Shown piece after piece: positions 35,825 to 44,779 of a stretch of DNA of 64,000 bases (position 1 is the stretch's first letter; every line of letters begins with the position of its first letter). The position numbers and the translations under genes are program-made. The DNA lies in contig DAWERO010000001.1 of the NCBI GenBank assembly GCA_043390185.1, positions 124,001 through 188,000 of the forward strand. Reading direction: 5' to 3'. This DNA is from Azosocius aquiferis (GTDB taxonomy: Bacteria > Pseudomonadota > Gammaproteobacteria > UBA6186 > Azoamicaceae). Below the pieces are notes generated by a model, which worked only from the letters and a program-made list of their open reading frames with translations, made no database searches and was not told the origin of the DNA.

Positions 35825-36739
35825 TTAATATATTTTGTTAATTATTTTATAGAATAAATTATCATATGGTGCATTTATTATCAAAATTTTATTTAATATT
35901 GGACAAATTAATTTTATTTTTTTTGAATGTAAAAACAATCTATTATAAAAAATTTTATTTATATAATTATATTTATTGTTTAAATATCTATAATCTCCAA
36001 TTATTGTATTTCCTATTTTTTTTATATTTATTCTTATTTGATGTTTTTTTCCAGTATATGGTATTACTTCTAATAAACTAAATGTTTTGTATATTTTAAT
36101 ATAATTAAATTTATTTAAGGAATTATATAATATTTTTAAATTGTTATTTAAATTGTTTTTTATTTTAATATATATATATTTTTTTTTTGTTAAAAATCCA
36201 TTACATAATAAATGATAAATTTTTTTTATTTTATTTTTTTTAATCATTGTATTTAATTTTTTTAATATTTTAAATGATTTAGATAATATTAGACAACCTG
36301 AGGTATTTTTATCTAATCTATGTACAAGTTCTATATATTTATTGCATTTTATATTTTTTATTGTAAATATTATATTATTTTTAGTATTTATACCATTGTG
36401 TACAGAAATTTTAATTGGCTTGTTTATAATTAAAAAAACTTTATTTTCATATAAAATATTATTTAAAATTTTTTTAAAAAAAAAAAAGCTATTATTATAA
36501 AATTGATTTTTTTTTGTTATATATATTGGAGGTATTCTTATTATATCTTTAAAATTTAAATTATAAAAATTTTTTATTCTTTTTTTATTTATTCTAACTT
36601 CACCTTTTCTTATTATTTTTTGTATGTATTTTTTAGATAATATTTTGTAATATGAAAATAAAAAATTATCTATTCTTTGTGAAACATATTTTTCTGAAAT
36701 TTTTATTGATTTTATTTTAGTAAAAAATTTTTTTTTCAT
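35825..36739 (-). CDS. rluC: 23S rRNA pseudouridine synthase RluC
   Basis: Makes pseudouridines 955, 2504 and 2580 in 23S rRNA. An S4-like RNA-binding domain (residues 20-65) is followed by the catalytic domain with H-R-L-D-K-N-T-S-G near 141-149 (catalytic Asp) and the K-K-H-Q-I-R-I-N segment. Length 304. RluC rather than RluD is chosen from its place, divergent from rne and upstream of sppA-rpmF. A 12-base homopolymer (36476-36487) encodes a Phe run without breaking the frame. Confidence 0.9.
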   Translation of the reverse strand: MKKKFFTKIKSIKISEKYVSQRIDNFLFSYYKILSKKYIQKIIRKGEVRINKKRIKNFYNLNFKDIIRIPPIYITKKNQFYNNSFFFFKKILNNILYENKVFLIINKPIKISVHNGINTKNNIIFTIKNIKCNKYIELVHRLDKNTSGCLILSKSFKILKKLNTMIKKNKIKKIYHLLCNGFLTKKKYIYIKIKNNLNNNLKILYNSLNKFNYIKIYKTFSLLEVIPYTGKKHQIRINIKKIGNTIIGDYRYLNNKYNYINKIFYNRLFLHSKKIKLICPILNKILIINAPYDNLFYKIINKIY

Positions 36740-36899
36740 AATTTGTATTATTATAGTTGATATTATATATATGCATTATTTTTATGTTTAATTAATACTT
36801 GTTTTTATTTTTATTAATGTGTTATTATAATAATATATTGATTATAAAATAAAAATAATTTTATAATTTAAAATTTAATAAAAAAAAGATGTTTAGTTT

Positions 36900-38459
36900 G
36901 TGTCTAAAAAAATATTAATAAATATTAATAAAATTAATGAAATTAAGATTGCTTTAATTGATGGGTATTATTTATGTAAACTTGATGTTGAAGAATCATA
37001 TAATAAATATAAAAAATCTAATATTTATAAAGGAATTATAGTACATATAGAACAAAGTTTAAATGCTTTTTTTGTTGAATATGGTGGTAGTAAACATGGT
37101 TTTTTACCATTTAAAGAAATATCTAATTATTATTTAAATAAAAAAAATGAAGAAAGTGTAAATGTATTAGACTATTTAAAAAAGGGTAATGAGGTTATAG
37201 TACAAATAAATAAAGAAGAAAGAAGATCAAAAGGTGCTTCTTTAACTACTTTTATAAGTTTAGCTGGATGTTATCTTGTTTTAATGCCTTATAATTATAA
37301 ATCTATAGGTATTTCTAAAAAAATTAATACAGAAGAAAGAATAAATATAAAAAATAAATTAATGCATTTGAATATTCCTGAAAATATGGGAATAATAGTT
37401 AGAACTGCTGGAGCTAATAAAAAAATAGAAGATTTACAATGGGATTTAGATATATTATTAAATCATTGGAATGAAATAAAAAATTTTACTTTTAATAAAA
37501 AAGCCCCTTTTCTTATATATCAAGAAAGTAATATAATTATGAGAACTATTAGAGATTATTTAAATACAGATATTAAAGAAATAGTTGTTGATAATCCTAG
37601 AATATATAAAATTATATGTTCTCATATTAAAATAATGAAATCTGATTTTTTAAATATAATAAAATTATATAATGAAAATATTTCATTATTTAATAAATAT
37701 AAAATAGAAAAACAAATTATATTTGCTTTTAAACATACCATCAAGCTTATGTCTGGTGGTATTGTTGTTATTGATTATACTGAAGCGTTAACTTCTATAG
37801 ATGTTAATTCTTTTAAATCTACTAAGGCGATTGATGTTGAAGAAACTGCATTACAAACAAATATTGAAGCTTGTGATGAAATTTCAAGACAATTAATTTT
37901 AAGGGATTTAGGGGGATTAATTATTATTGATTTTATTGATATGAATATTAATAAACATAAAAAAATCGTTGAAGAAAGATTATATGATTTATTTGTAAAA
38001 GATAGAGCTAAAATTCAAATGGGAAAAATTTCTAAATTTGGTTTGTTAGAAATTTCTAGACAAAGATTAAAAAAAGGAATTAGTGAATTTAGTGAAATTA
38101 TATGTAATAAATGTAAAGGTAAAGGAAGAATACATAATATAAATAGTATATCTTTAATTATTTTAAATATTTTATATAAATTATCATTAAAAAACAATAT
38201 TATTAAAATTCATATAGAATTACCAATTGAAGTAATGTTTTATATATTAAATAATAAAAGACATATAATTTATAATATTGAAAAAAAACAAAATATAAAT
38301 GTAGTTTTATTTCCTAATAAATTATTGATATTTCCAGAATATAAATTTATAAAAATAAGAAAATGTAATGATGAAAAATTAGTTTTCATATGTAATATAA
38401 ATAATAATGATTTATTAAAAAAAAATAAAATATATAATATGAATAATATTTTTTTATAA
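36900..38459 (+). CDS. rne: Ribonuclease E, catalytic part
   Basis: Endonuclease for mRNA decay and for rRNA and tRNA processing. It starts with GTG at 36900. The 519 residues correspond to the N-terminal catalytic half: the S1 domain (about 35-125), the 5' sensor, the DNase I-like domain with catalytic Asp in S-I-D-V-N-S near 300 and in D-F-I-D-M near 345, and the Zn-link C-N-K-C near 402. The C-terminal scaffold for the degradosome (E. coli total 1061) is absent. It could also be called an RNase E/G protein, but the rne-rluC divergent pair supports Rne. Confidence 0.95.
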   Translation: MSKKILININKINEIKIALIDGYYLCKLDVEESYNKYKKSNIYKGIIVHIEQSLNAFFVEYGGSKHGFLPFKEISNYYLNKKNEESVNVLDYLKKGNEVIVQINKEERRSKGASLTTFISLAGCYLVLMPYNYKSIGISKKINTEERINIKNKLMHLNIPENMGIIVRTAGANKKIEDLQWDLDILLNHWNEIKNFTFNKKAPFLIYQESNIIMRTIRDYLNTDIKEIVVDNPRIYKIICSHIKIMKSDFLNIIKLYNENISLFNKYKIEKQIIFAFKHTIKLMSGGIVVIDYTEALTSIDVNSFKSTKAIDVEETALQTNIEACDEISRQLILRDLGGLIIIDFIDMNINKHKKIVEERLYDLFVKDRAKIQMGKISKFGLLEISRQRLKKGISEFSEIICNKCKGKGRIHNINSISLIILNILYKLSLKNNIIKIHIELPIEVMFYILNNKRHIIYNIEKKQNINVVLFPNKLLIFPEYKFIKIRKCNDEKLVFICNINNNDLLKKNKIYNMNNIFL

Positions 38460-38495
38460 TTTGTATAAAATAATTATTAAAAAAATTTTTGTAAT

Positions 38496-39431
38496 ATGAA
38501 CATGAAAGCCATTGAGATTATAAAATTAAATAAAATATATAATAAAAATTTTCTTGCATTATGTAATATAAATATAAATGTAGAAATTGGAGATTTTTTT
38601 GCTTTATTGGGTCCTAATGGAGCTGGAAAATCTACAATAATAGGAATATTAACATCTTTAATAAAAAAAACTAGTGGAAAAATATTTTTTTTTGGATATG
38701 ATTTTGATTATTCTATAAATATAATAAAAAAATTTGTAGGATTTGTTCCGCAAGAATTTAATTTCAATTATTTTGAAACTATTTTAGAAATAATTATAAA
38801 TCAAGCTGGTTATTATGGTATTACAAAAAAAAAAGCTTTAAATATTGCTGAATATTATTTAAATAAATTGGATTTATGGAAATATAAAAATACTATATCA
38901 CGTAATTTGTCAGGTGGTATGAGAAGAAAATTGATGATAATTAGAGCATTAATACATAACCCTAAAATATTAATTTTAGATGAACCGACTGCTGGTATAG
39001 ATATTGAATTAAGATATTTTATATGGAATTTTTTATCTGATTTAAATAAAAGTGGAGTTACTATTATTTTAACAACACATTATTTAGAAGAAGCAGAATT
39101 TTTATGTAATAAAATTTCCATAATAAATAAAGGGGAAATCGTATTAAATACATTACTTGAAGATTTAATTTTTAATTTTAAAAAAAAAACATTAATATGT
39201 GAAGTTTTAGAAGAAATAATTAATTTGCCTATTAGTGATAGGTTTAAAATTTATAAAATAAAAGAAAAAGTTTTAGAAATAATATTATTAAAAAAAAGTA
39301 CTTTTAATGATTTATTTAATTTTTTTAATGAAAAAAATATAAATATTATAAATATAAAAAATAAAACAAGTTATTTAGAAGAATTATTTATTAATACTAT
39401 AAATAAAAATAATAAAGGATTTTATTTATGA
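38496..39431 (+). CDS. yadG: ABC-2 type transporter ATPase (YadG-like)
   Basis: Nucleotide-binding subunit of a small exporter. Walker A G-P-N-G-A-G-K-S-T near 40-48, signature L-S-G-G-M near 142, Walker B I-L-I-L-D-E-P near 160 and the switch His in T-T-H-Y-L-E-E-A-E are intact. 311 residues with a C-terminal extension of the DrrA/YadG type. The permease gene overlaps its stop by four bases (ATGA). Substrate is unknown; E. coli YadGH is also uncharacterised. rne lies 36 bases upstream. Confidence 0.9.
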   Translation: MNMKAIEIIKLNKIYNKNFLALCNININVEIGDFFALLGPNGAGKSTIIGILTSLIKKTSGKIFFFGYDFDYSINIIKKFVGFVPQEFNFNYFETILEIIINQAGYYGITKKKALNIAEYYLNKLDLWKYKNTISRNLSGGMRRKLMIIRALIHNPKILILDEPTAGIDIELRYFIWNFLSDLNKSGVTIILTTHYLEEAEFLCNKISIINKGEIVLNTLLEDLIFNFKKKTLICEVLEEIINLPISDRFKIYKIKEKVLEIILLKKSTFNDLFNFFNEKNINIINIKNKTSYLEELFINTINKNNKGFYL

Positions 39432-40207
39432 ATTATTTTTTTAAATTAAATTTAATATCTTTTTATACAATTTTTTATAAAGAAATAAAAAGAATTGTAA
39501 GAATATGGCCTCAAACTATTTTACCTTCTATAATTACTACTTTTTTATATTTTATTATTTTTGGAAATATTATAGGAAATCAAATATCTAAGATTTATGA
39601 TTATACATACATACAATATTTAGTTCCTGGATTAATTATGATGGCTATTGTTAATAATTCATATACTAATGTATCTTCTTCTTTTTTTACTGCTAAATTT
39701 CAAAAACATATTGAAGAAATTTTAATATCACCTACAAACAATTCTACAATAATATTAGGATTTATTTTTGCTGGTGTTTTTAGAGGTTTATTTATTGGTT
39801 TTACTGTTTTTATTTTATCTTTATATTTTACTAATTTACAATGCAAAAATACTTTTTTAACAATTTTTGTATCTATATTAATTTCTATTTTATTTTCCCT
39901 TGCAGGTTTTTTAAATGGAATTTTTGCTAAAAAATTTGACGATATTAGTATTATTCCAACTTTTATAATAACTCCAATGATATATTTAGGAGGAGTTTTT
40001 TTTCCTATTACTTTTTTGCCTTTATTATATAAAAAATTAATTTATATTAATCCTATGTTTCATATGATTAATGTTTTTAGATATTGTATGTTGAATATAT
40101 TAGATGTAAATATTTATATTTCGTTAATTATTATTGTTTTAATAATAATTTTATTGTATAATGCATGTTTATATTTTTTAAATATTGGTCATGGATTGAA
40201 ATTTTAA
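39428..40207 (+). CDS. yadH: ABC-2 type transporter permease (YadH-like)
   Basis: 259 residues with six membrane helices and the ABC-2 pattern Y-L-V-P-G-L-I-M-M near 65-73 and P-M-I-Y-L-G-G-V-F-F-P-I near 180-192. It partners the ATPase encoded just upstream, whose stop it overlaps by four bases. It probably exports a lipid, glycan or drug-like compound across the inner membrane; the substrate cannot be told from sequence. tRNA-Ser(GGA) follows after 11 bases. Confidence 0.9.
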   Translation: MNYFFKLNLISFYTIFYKEIKRIVRIWPQTILPSIITTFLYFIIFGNIIGNQISKIYDYTYIQYLVPGLIMMAIVNNSYTNVSSSFFTAKFQKHIEEILISPTNNSTIILGFIFAGVFRGLFIGFTVFILSLYFTNLQCKNTFLTIFVSILISILFSLAGFLNGIFAKKFDDISIIPTFIITPMIYLGGVFFPITFLPLLYKKLIYINPMFHMINVFRYCMLNILDVNIYISLIIIVLIIILLYNACLYFLNIGHGLKF

Positions 40208-40218
40208 AATTTTTTTTT

Positions 40219-40305
40219 GGAGAGATGTCCGAGTGGTTTAAGGTACAGGCCTGGAAAGCTTGTGTGCATTAAAATGTACCGAGGGTTCGAATCCCTCTCT
40301 CTCCG
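40219..40305 (+). tRNA. tRNA-Ser(GGA)
   Basis: Class II cloverleaf. The acceptor GGAGAGA (40219-40225) pairs with TCTCTCC (40298-40304), discriminator G at 40305. The anticodon stem CAGGC/GCTTG encloses loop CTGGAAA, anticodon GGA. It has a long variable arm and the T arm AGGG-TTCGAAT-CCCT. CCA is not encoded. The stop codon of ung on the other strand begins at the very next base (40306). Confidence 0.97.
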
Positions 40306-40980
40306 TTAATTTATTTGCCAATTTATTTCTTTTTTTCCTAATTTTTTTAATTGAATGTTTGTTTTTGAAAATGGTTTAGAATTAAAAAAACCTTTATTAG
40401 CTGAATATGGGGATGGATGGCTTGAAGAAATTATTATATGTTTTTTTTCATTTATTAATTTTTTTTTTTGATTTGAATAATGTCCCCATAATAAAAATAT
40501 TATTGAATCGTTTTTTTTGTTTAAAGATGAAATTGCTTTATTTGTAAATATTTCCCATCCTATATTTGAATGTGATAATGGTTTTTTATGTTGTACTGTT
40601 AAAATACTATTTAAAAGTAAAACTCCTTGATTTGCCCATGATTGTAAAAATCCATTTGATGGTTGCAAAATTTTTAAATCATTATATAATTCTTTATATA
40701 TGTTTATTAATGTTGGAGGTAGTTTTATTTTTTTATCAACAGAAAATGCTAACCCGTTAGCTTGATTATTTCCATGATATGGGTCTTGAGAAAGTATTAC
40801 CACTTTAACTTTATCAAAAGGTGTTTCATTAAAAGCTCTAAATATGTTTTCATTTTTTGGATGTATTATTTTGTTTTTTTTTTCTTTAATTAAAAAATTT
40901 TTTAATTTTATCATATATGGTAATTTAAATTCTTCATATAACTCTTTTTTCCATCCAGTTTCTAATTTAATATTTATCAT
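40306..40980 (-). CDS. ung: Uracil-DNA glycosylase
   Basis: Removes uracil from DNA, the first step of base-excision repair after cytosine deamination. The water-activating loop S-Q-D-P-Y-H holds Asp66 (the usual first Gly is Ser), and H-P-S-P-Y-S-A near 188 is the Leu-intercalation loop with Tyr in the usual Leu place. Length 224 matches E. coli (229). Its stop abuts the 3' end of tRNA-Ser with no gap. mutH is divergent 16 bases away. Retention is striking in a genome biased so strongly by C-to-T change. Confidence 0.96.
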   Translation of the reverse strand: MINIKLETGWKKELYEEFKLPYMIKLKNFLIKEKKNKIIHPKNENIFRAFNETPFDKVKVVILSQDPYHGNNQANGLAFSVDKKIKLPPTLINIYKELYNDLKILQPSNGFLQSWANQGVLLLNSILTVQHKKPLSHSNIGWEIFTNKAISSLNKKNDSIIFLLWGHYSNQKKKLINEKKHIIISSSHPSPYSANKGFFNSKPFSKTNIQLKKLGKKEINWQIN

Positions 40981-40996
40981 TGTTTTTTCTTAGTAA

Positions 40997-41632
40997 ATGT
41001 TTAATAATATAAAATTATATAATATAATTAATAAATGTAATATAATTTCTTATAAAACTTTAAATGAAATAATAAAAATTTTAGATATAAATAATTTTAA
41101 TATGTATTCTAAAGGAAGCATTGGCAATCTTGTTGAAACTTTTTTTGAACTTCCTAATTGTAATAAATCTCAATGTGATTTTTTAAATTTAGGAATAGAA
41201 TTAAAAATTATTTCTTTAAATAAAAAAAATGAAATTTTAAATCCTGTTTTTATATGTTCATTTTCTCCTAATATTTTTACAATAAAATTTGAAGATTCAA
41301 TATTATATAAAAAAATTAAACATATATTATTTATTCCTTATTTAAAAGTGAATGAAAATATATTAGATTGTAAATTTTTAAAACCTTTTTTTTTTAAAAT
41401 TAATAAATTACAAAAAGATATAATAGAAAATGATTGGAATAATATATTAAGATTATTTTATTCTGGTAATTTTAATAAAATTAAATTTTATGGACAATAT
41501 ATACAACTTTTATCTCATGCAAAAAATAATTTTGATATAATAAAAATATTTGATAAAAATGGTTATAAAAATAGTTTAATAAAAAAATCTTTTTATTTTA
41601 AAAAATGTTTTTTTAAAAATTTAATTGATTAA
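40997..41632 (+). CDS. mutH: DNA mismatch repair endonuclease MutH
   Basis: Nicks the unmethylated strand at hemimethylated GATC during MutL-activated mismatch repair. The active site D61-x6-E68-L-K70 (D-F-L-N-L-G-I-E-L-K) is complete, and the neighbouring pattern K-G-x-I-G-N-L-V-E, L-L-F-I-P-Y-like strand and F-Y-L-K-K near the end match E. coli MutH (229 residues; here 211). MutH is limited to gammaproteobacteria with Dam methylation, so its survival implies mutS, mutL and dam elsewhere. Its stop lies in a palindrome shared with the convergent antiporter gene. Confidence 0.92.
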   Translation: MFNNIKLYNIINKCNIISYKTLNEIIKILDINNFNMYSKGSIGNLVETFFELPNCNKSQCDFLNLGIELKIISLNKKNEILNPVFICSFSPNIFTIKFEDSILYKKIKHILFIPYLKVNENILDCKFLKPFFFKINKLQKDIIENDWNNILRLFYSGNFNKIKFYGQYIQLLSHAKNNFDIIKIFDKNGYKNSLIKKSFYFKKCFFKNLID

Positions 41633-41640
41633 TCAATTAA
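41621..41640. terminator. Palindrome spanning two convergent stop codons
   Basis: A perfect 20-base palindrome (two 10-base arms, TTAATTGATT and its reverse complement) covers the last three codons and stop of mutH and the stop and final codons of the APC carrier on the other strand. On the plus strand it is followed by a T-rich stretch with an 11-base T run (41648 onward). It could act as a weak terminator for mutH transcripts. An all-AT hairpin without loop is weak, so this remains tentative. Confidence 0.4.
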
Positions 41641-43007
41641 TTATTTATTTTTTTTTTTAATTTTAATAAAATAAATGGGGGAATCATAAAAATAATTAAA
41701 AAAAATATTAATAATAATGTAAATGGTTCATTATTATACATATTTTTTGGAGGAATTAATACAATAAAAAAATTAAATAAACATGCAGTTATACTAAAAA
41801 AAGATAATACCAATAATATTGGTGCTTTATATCCTCTAATTATATTTTTAGCTTTAAATCTTAATTTTATTGCAGATATAATAATGAGTATATATTGTAT
41901 TGCAGCAAATTGAAAAGATAATGCAGTTAATATCCATATTGCTGAACTATTATTTTTCATATATAAAAATAAAATAGACAATATACTTCCAATAAACGTT
42001 TGTAATATTAAAATATAAACTGGAACATTTTTTTTATTTTCAAATTGTAAAATTTTTGGTAAAAGGTTATCTTTTGATGCTACTAATAATCCTTTTGCTG
42101 GGCCAATCATCCAGGTATTTATACCAGCTAATGCGCCTATTAATAAAAAAAATGCTATAATTGGTATAGCAAAATTTATATTGAAAGAACTAAAAAAAAT
42201 TAAAAAAGCTTGTATTAATCCTGTAGCAAAGCATATTTCATTTTTTGGCACAACTATAGCTATTGAAAGTGTTCCTAATATATATAATATTATTATAGTA
42301 ATTGAAGAAATTAATAAAACTTTTGGATAATTTTTTTTAGGATTTTTAAAATCTAAAATATGAAAAGCTGACAATTCTATTCCAGAAAGACTTAATAATA
42401 TACCTGAAAAAAAAACTAAATCATTTATTTTGAAAGAAGGAATTAAATTATTTATATTAAATGTTATTTGTAAATTATTTTTATTTATTATCCAATATAT
42501 TCCTAATAAAATTATTAATATTCCTGGAATTATTGTCCCGATTAAAACTCCTATATTACTTATATAACTAGAAAATTTTATTCCTAAAAAATTTATTATT
42601 GTTATACCCCAAAATATAATTAATATCGTTATAAATAAAAAAAATTTATTTTCATATAAATTTGGAAATAAAGGGCTTAGTGAATAAGCACACATTATAC
42701 TTGAAAATGCTAATATTGTTGGAAACCAAGTAATACTTTCCATCCAAGAAGCCCATAATGCAAATAAACCAATTTTATAATTAAAAGCTTCTTTTACCCA
42801 TATATAAGTGCATCCTTCTTTTGGCCAAGTAGAAGCTAATTCAGCTGTAATCATTGAAATAGGTATAAAATAAATTAATGTACCAATCAATAAAAAAAAT
42901 ATAGAAGATAATCCATATTCTGCACATATTGGTAAATTTCTTAAACTAAAAATAGCAGAAATTGTAATTAATGATAATGAAAAAATCGATAATAATTTTT
43001 TTTCCAT
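41637..43007 (-). CDS. Amino-acid antiporter, APC superfamily (GadC-like)
   Basis: About 456 residues with 12 membrane helices. The first helix carries L-R-N-L-P, then G-C-T-Y-I-W-V-K-E-A-F, E-S-I-T-W-F-P and the L-S-G-I-E-L-S-A-F-H segment (near 210) as in glutamate:GABA antiporter-type carriers common in Rickettsia, Legionella and Coxiella. It probably exchanges amino acids across the symbiont inner membrane; the exact substrates are unknown. ATG 43007 is used; an in-frame GTG at 43022 is possible and neither has a clear ribosome-binding site. It is divergent from the ATP/ADP translocase gene. Confidence 0.85.
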   Translation of the reverse strand: MEKKLLSIFSLSLITISAIFSLRNLPICAEYGLSSIFFLLIGTLIYFIPISMITAELASTWPKEGCTYIWVKEAFNYKIGLFALWASWMESITWFPTILAFSSIMCAYSLSPLFPNLYENKFFLFITILIIFWGITIINFLGIKFSSYISNIGVLIGTIIPGILIILLGIYWIINKNNLQITFNINNLIPSFKINDLVFFSGILLSLSGIELSAFHILDFKNPKKNYPKVLLISSITIIILYILGTLSIAIVVPKNEICFATGLIQAFLIFFSSFNINFAIPIIAFFLLIGALAGINTWMIGPAKGLLVASKDNLLPKILQFENKKNVPVYILILQTFIGSILSILFLYMKNNSSAIWILTALSFQFAAIQYILIIISAIKLRFKAKNIIRGYKAPILLVLSFFSITACLFNFFIVLIPPKNMYNNEPFTLLLIFFLIIFMIPPFILLKLKKKINN

Positions 43008-43179
43008 TTTTTTTTCTAACACTTTATAATATTTATAATTTTTAATTTTATATTATTTTTATATATAAATAAAATTTTATTCATCATTAATTATATAATT
43101 TAATTAAAGTTATTGATATTTATTTTTTTAAATGTTAAAAATATTACTTGTGTTTTTTTATATCTATAGGAGATAAAAA

Positions 43180-44739
43180 ATGTCTGAACCAAATACAATT
43201 CCCCCAAAAGAATTTGAATTTAGTGGTTTTAGAAAAATATTTTGGCCGGTGCATGATTATGAGTTAAAAAAAGTTTTGCCTATGGCTTTTATGATGTTTT
43301 GTGTATTATTTAATTATACAATTTTAAGAGATGCGAAAGATGGATTGGTTGTAACAGCTCCTGGTTCTGGAGCGGAAACAATTAGTTTTTTAAAATTATA
43401 TGGTACATTACCTTTTGCAATTATAATGATGGGTATATATGCAAAATTAAATACTATATTATCAAAACCTAAATTATTTTATACTATGGTTTGTATATTT
43501 ATAACTTTTTTTGCATTATTTGCATATGTATTATTCCCTTATAAAGAAATTGTTCATGCTTCACCAGAAACTCTTATTTCATGGAAGAAAAGTTATCCTA
43601 GATTGCAATGGTTTTTACCTTTAATTGCAAATTGGACATATTCTCTTTTTTATATTTTTTCTGAATTATGGGGTACTGTTGGTTTATCAGTATTATTTTG
43701 GCAATTTGCTAATGATATTAATAAAGTTTCAGAAGCTAAAAGATTTTATCCATTATTTGGATTAATAGGAAATGTAGGATTATTATGTTCTGGATATATG
43801 CTTTATGCTATTACAGCTAAATATTCTCACTTACCTCCTTCAGAACGTTGGGAAGTTAGCTTAAAATGGATTATTTTAGCATTATTAGTTTGTTTTTGTT
43901 TCATTATTTATCTTTATAGATGGGTTCGTAATAATGTAATGACAGACCCTAGATTATATGATGCTTCTCAAGGATCATTACCTGGTAAAAAGAAAAAAGT
44001 TAAATTAGGATTTACAGAAAGTTTAAAAATAGTATTTTCTTCTAAATATCTTGCTTATTTAGCTATATTAGTTTTATCATATGGAATAACAATAAATTTA
44101 GTAGAAGTTACATGGAAAAGTCAAATGAAATTACAATTTCCTGATACTGCAGAATATGTTAAAATAATGGGATTATTTTCTATGACTACAGGTTTTACAA
44201 CAATTATTTTAATGATTGTTGGTGCTAATATTTTAAGAAATCTTGGTTGGTTTGTTGGAGCAATTATTACTCCTGCTGTTATGTTAATAACTGGGGCTAT
44301 GTTTTTTTCTTTTATCGTTTTCAGAGATGCATTATCTGGAATTTTGGCAAGTATAAGTATGACTCCTGTTTTAATGGCAGTAATAATAGGTTGGGCTCAA
44401 AATGTTATAACAAAAGGATCTAAATATTCTTTATTTGATCCTACTAAAGAAATGGCTTATATTCCATTACCTGATGATATAAAAACTCAAGGTAAAGCAG
44501 CGGTAGATGGAGTTGGTGGACGTTTAGGTAAATCTGGTGGTGGAATAATTCAGCAAATATTATTGTTAACAATATTAGGATCAACACAAATAACAATAGC
44601 GCCTTATATTGGAGTGTTTTTGTTATTTATTAGTTTTATATGGTTAATTTCTGTAATTGGTTTAAATAAAGAATTTCAAAAATTAAGTAATGAATCTGCA
44701 CAAATTAAAAAAACAGAAAAAACAGAAAAAATAATATAA
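43180..44739 (+). CDS. tlcA: ATP/ADP translocase (Tlc nucleotide transporter)
   Basis: Exchanges ATP and ADP (or related nucleotides) between the symbiont and host cytosol. 519 residues, about 12 membrane helices, aligned throughout with Rickettsia/Chlamydia NTT1: W-P-V-H-D-Y-E-L-K-K-V-L-P near 23-35, N-Y-T-I-L-R-D-A-K-D, S-E-L-W-G-T-V, and K-G-S-K-Y-S-L-F-D-P-T-K-E-M-A-Y-I-P near 410-427. Charged residues of the family substrate site are present. A strong AGGAGA site (43168-43173) stands 6 bases before ATG, a GC-rich hairpin terminator follows, and codon use is less AT-biased than its neighbours, all suggesting high expression. Direction of net ATP flow cannot be told from sequence. Confidence 0.97.
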   Translation: MSEPNTIPPKEFEFSGFRKIFWPVHDYELKKVLPMAFMMFCVLFNYTILRDAKDGLVVTAPGSGAETISFLKLYGTLPFAIIMMGIYAKLNTILSKPKLFYTMVCIFITFFALFAYVLFPYKEIVHASPETLISWKKSYPRLQWFLPLIANWTYSLFYIFSELWGTVGLSVLFWQFANDINKVSEAKRFYPLFGLIGNVGLLCSGYMLYAITAKYSHLPPSERWEVSLKWIILALLVCFCFIIYLYRWVRNNVMTDPRLYDASQGSLPGKKKKVKLGFTESLKIVFSSKYLAYLAILVLSYGITINLVEVTWKSQMKLQFPDTAEYVKIMGLFSMTTGFTTIILMIVGANILRNLGWFVGAIITPAVMLITGAMFFSFIVFRDALSGILASISMTPVLMAVIIGWAQNVITKGSKYSLFDPTKEMAYIPLPDDIKTQGKAAVDGVGGRLGKSGGGIIQQILLLTILGSTQITIAPYIGVFLLFISFIWLISVIGLNKEFQKLSNESAQIKKTEKTEKII

Positions 44740-44747
44740 TTTATATT

Positions 44748-44779
44748 AAATACCCCATTTATGGGGTATTTTTTTTTAT
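44748..44779 (+). terminator. Strong intrinsic terminator after tlcA
   Basis: AAATACCCCAT (44748-44758) pairs with ATGGGGTATTT (44761-44771), giving an 11-bp perfect stem with four G-C pairs, followed by an unbroken T run. It is the clearest rho-independent terminator in the window. The stop codon and last two codons of the convergent nhaP gene are inside the stem. Confidence 0.88.
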
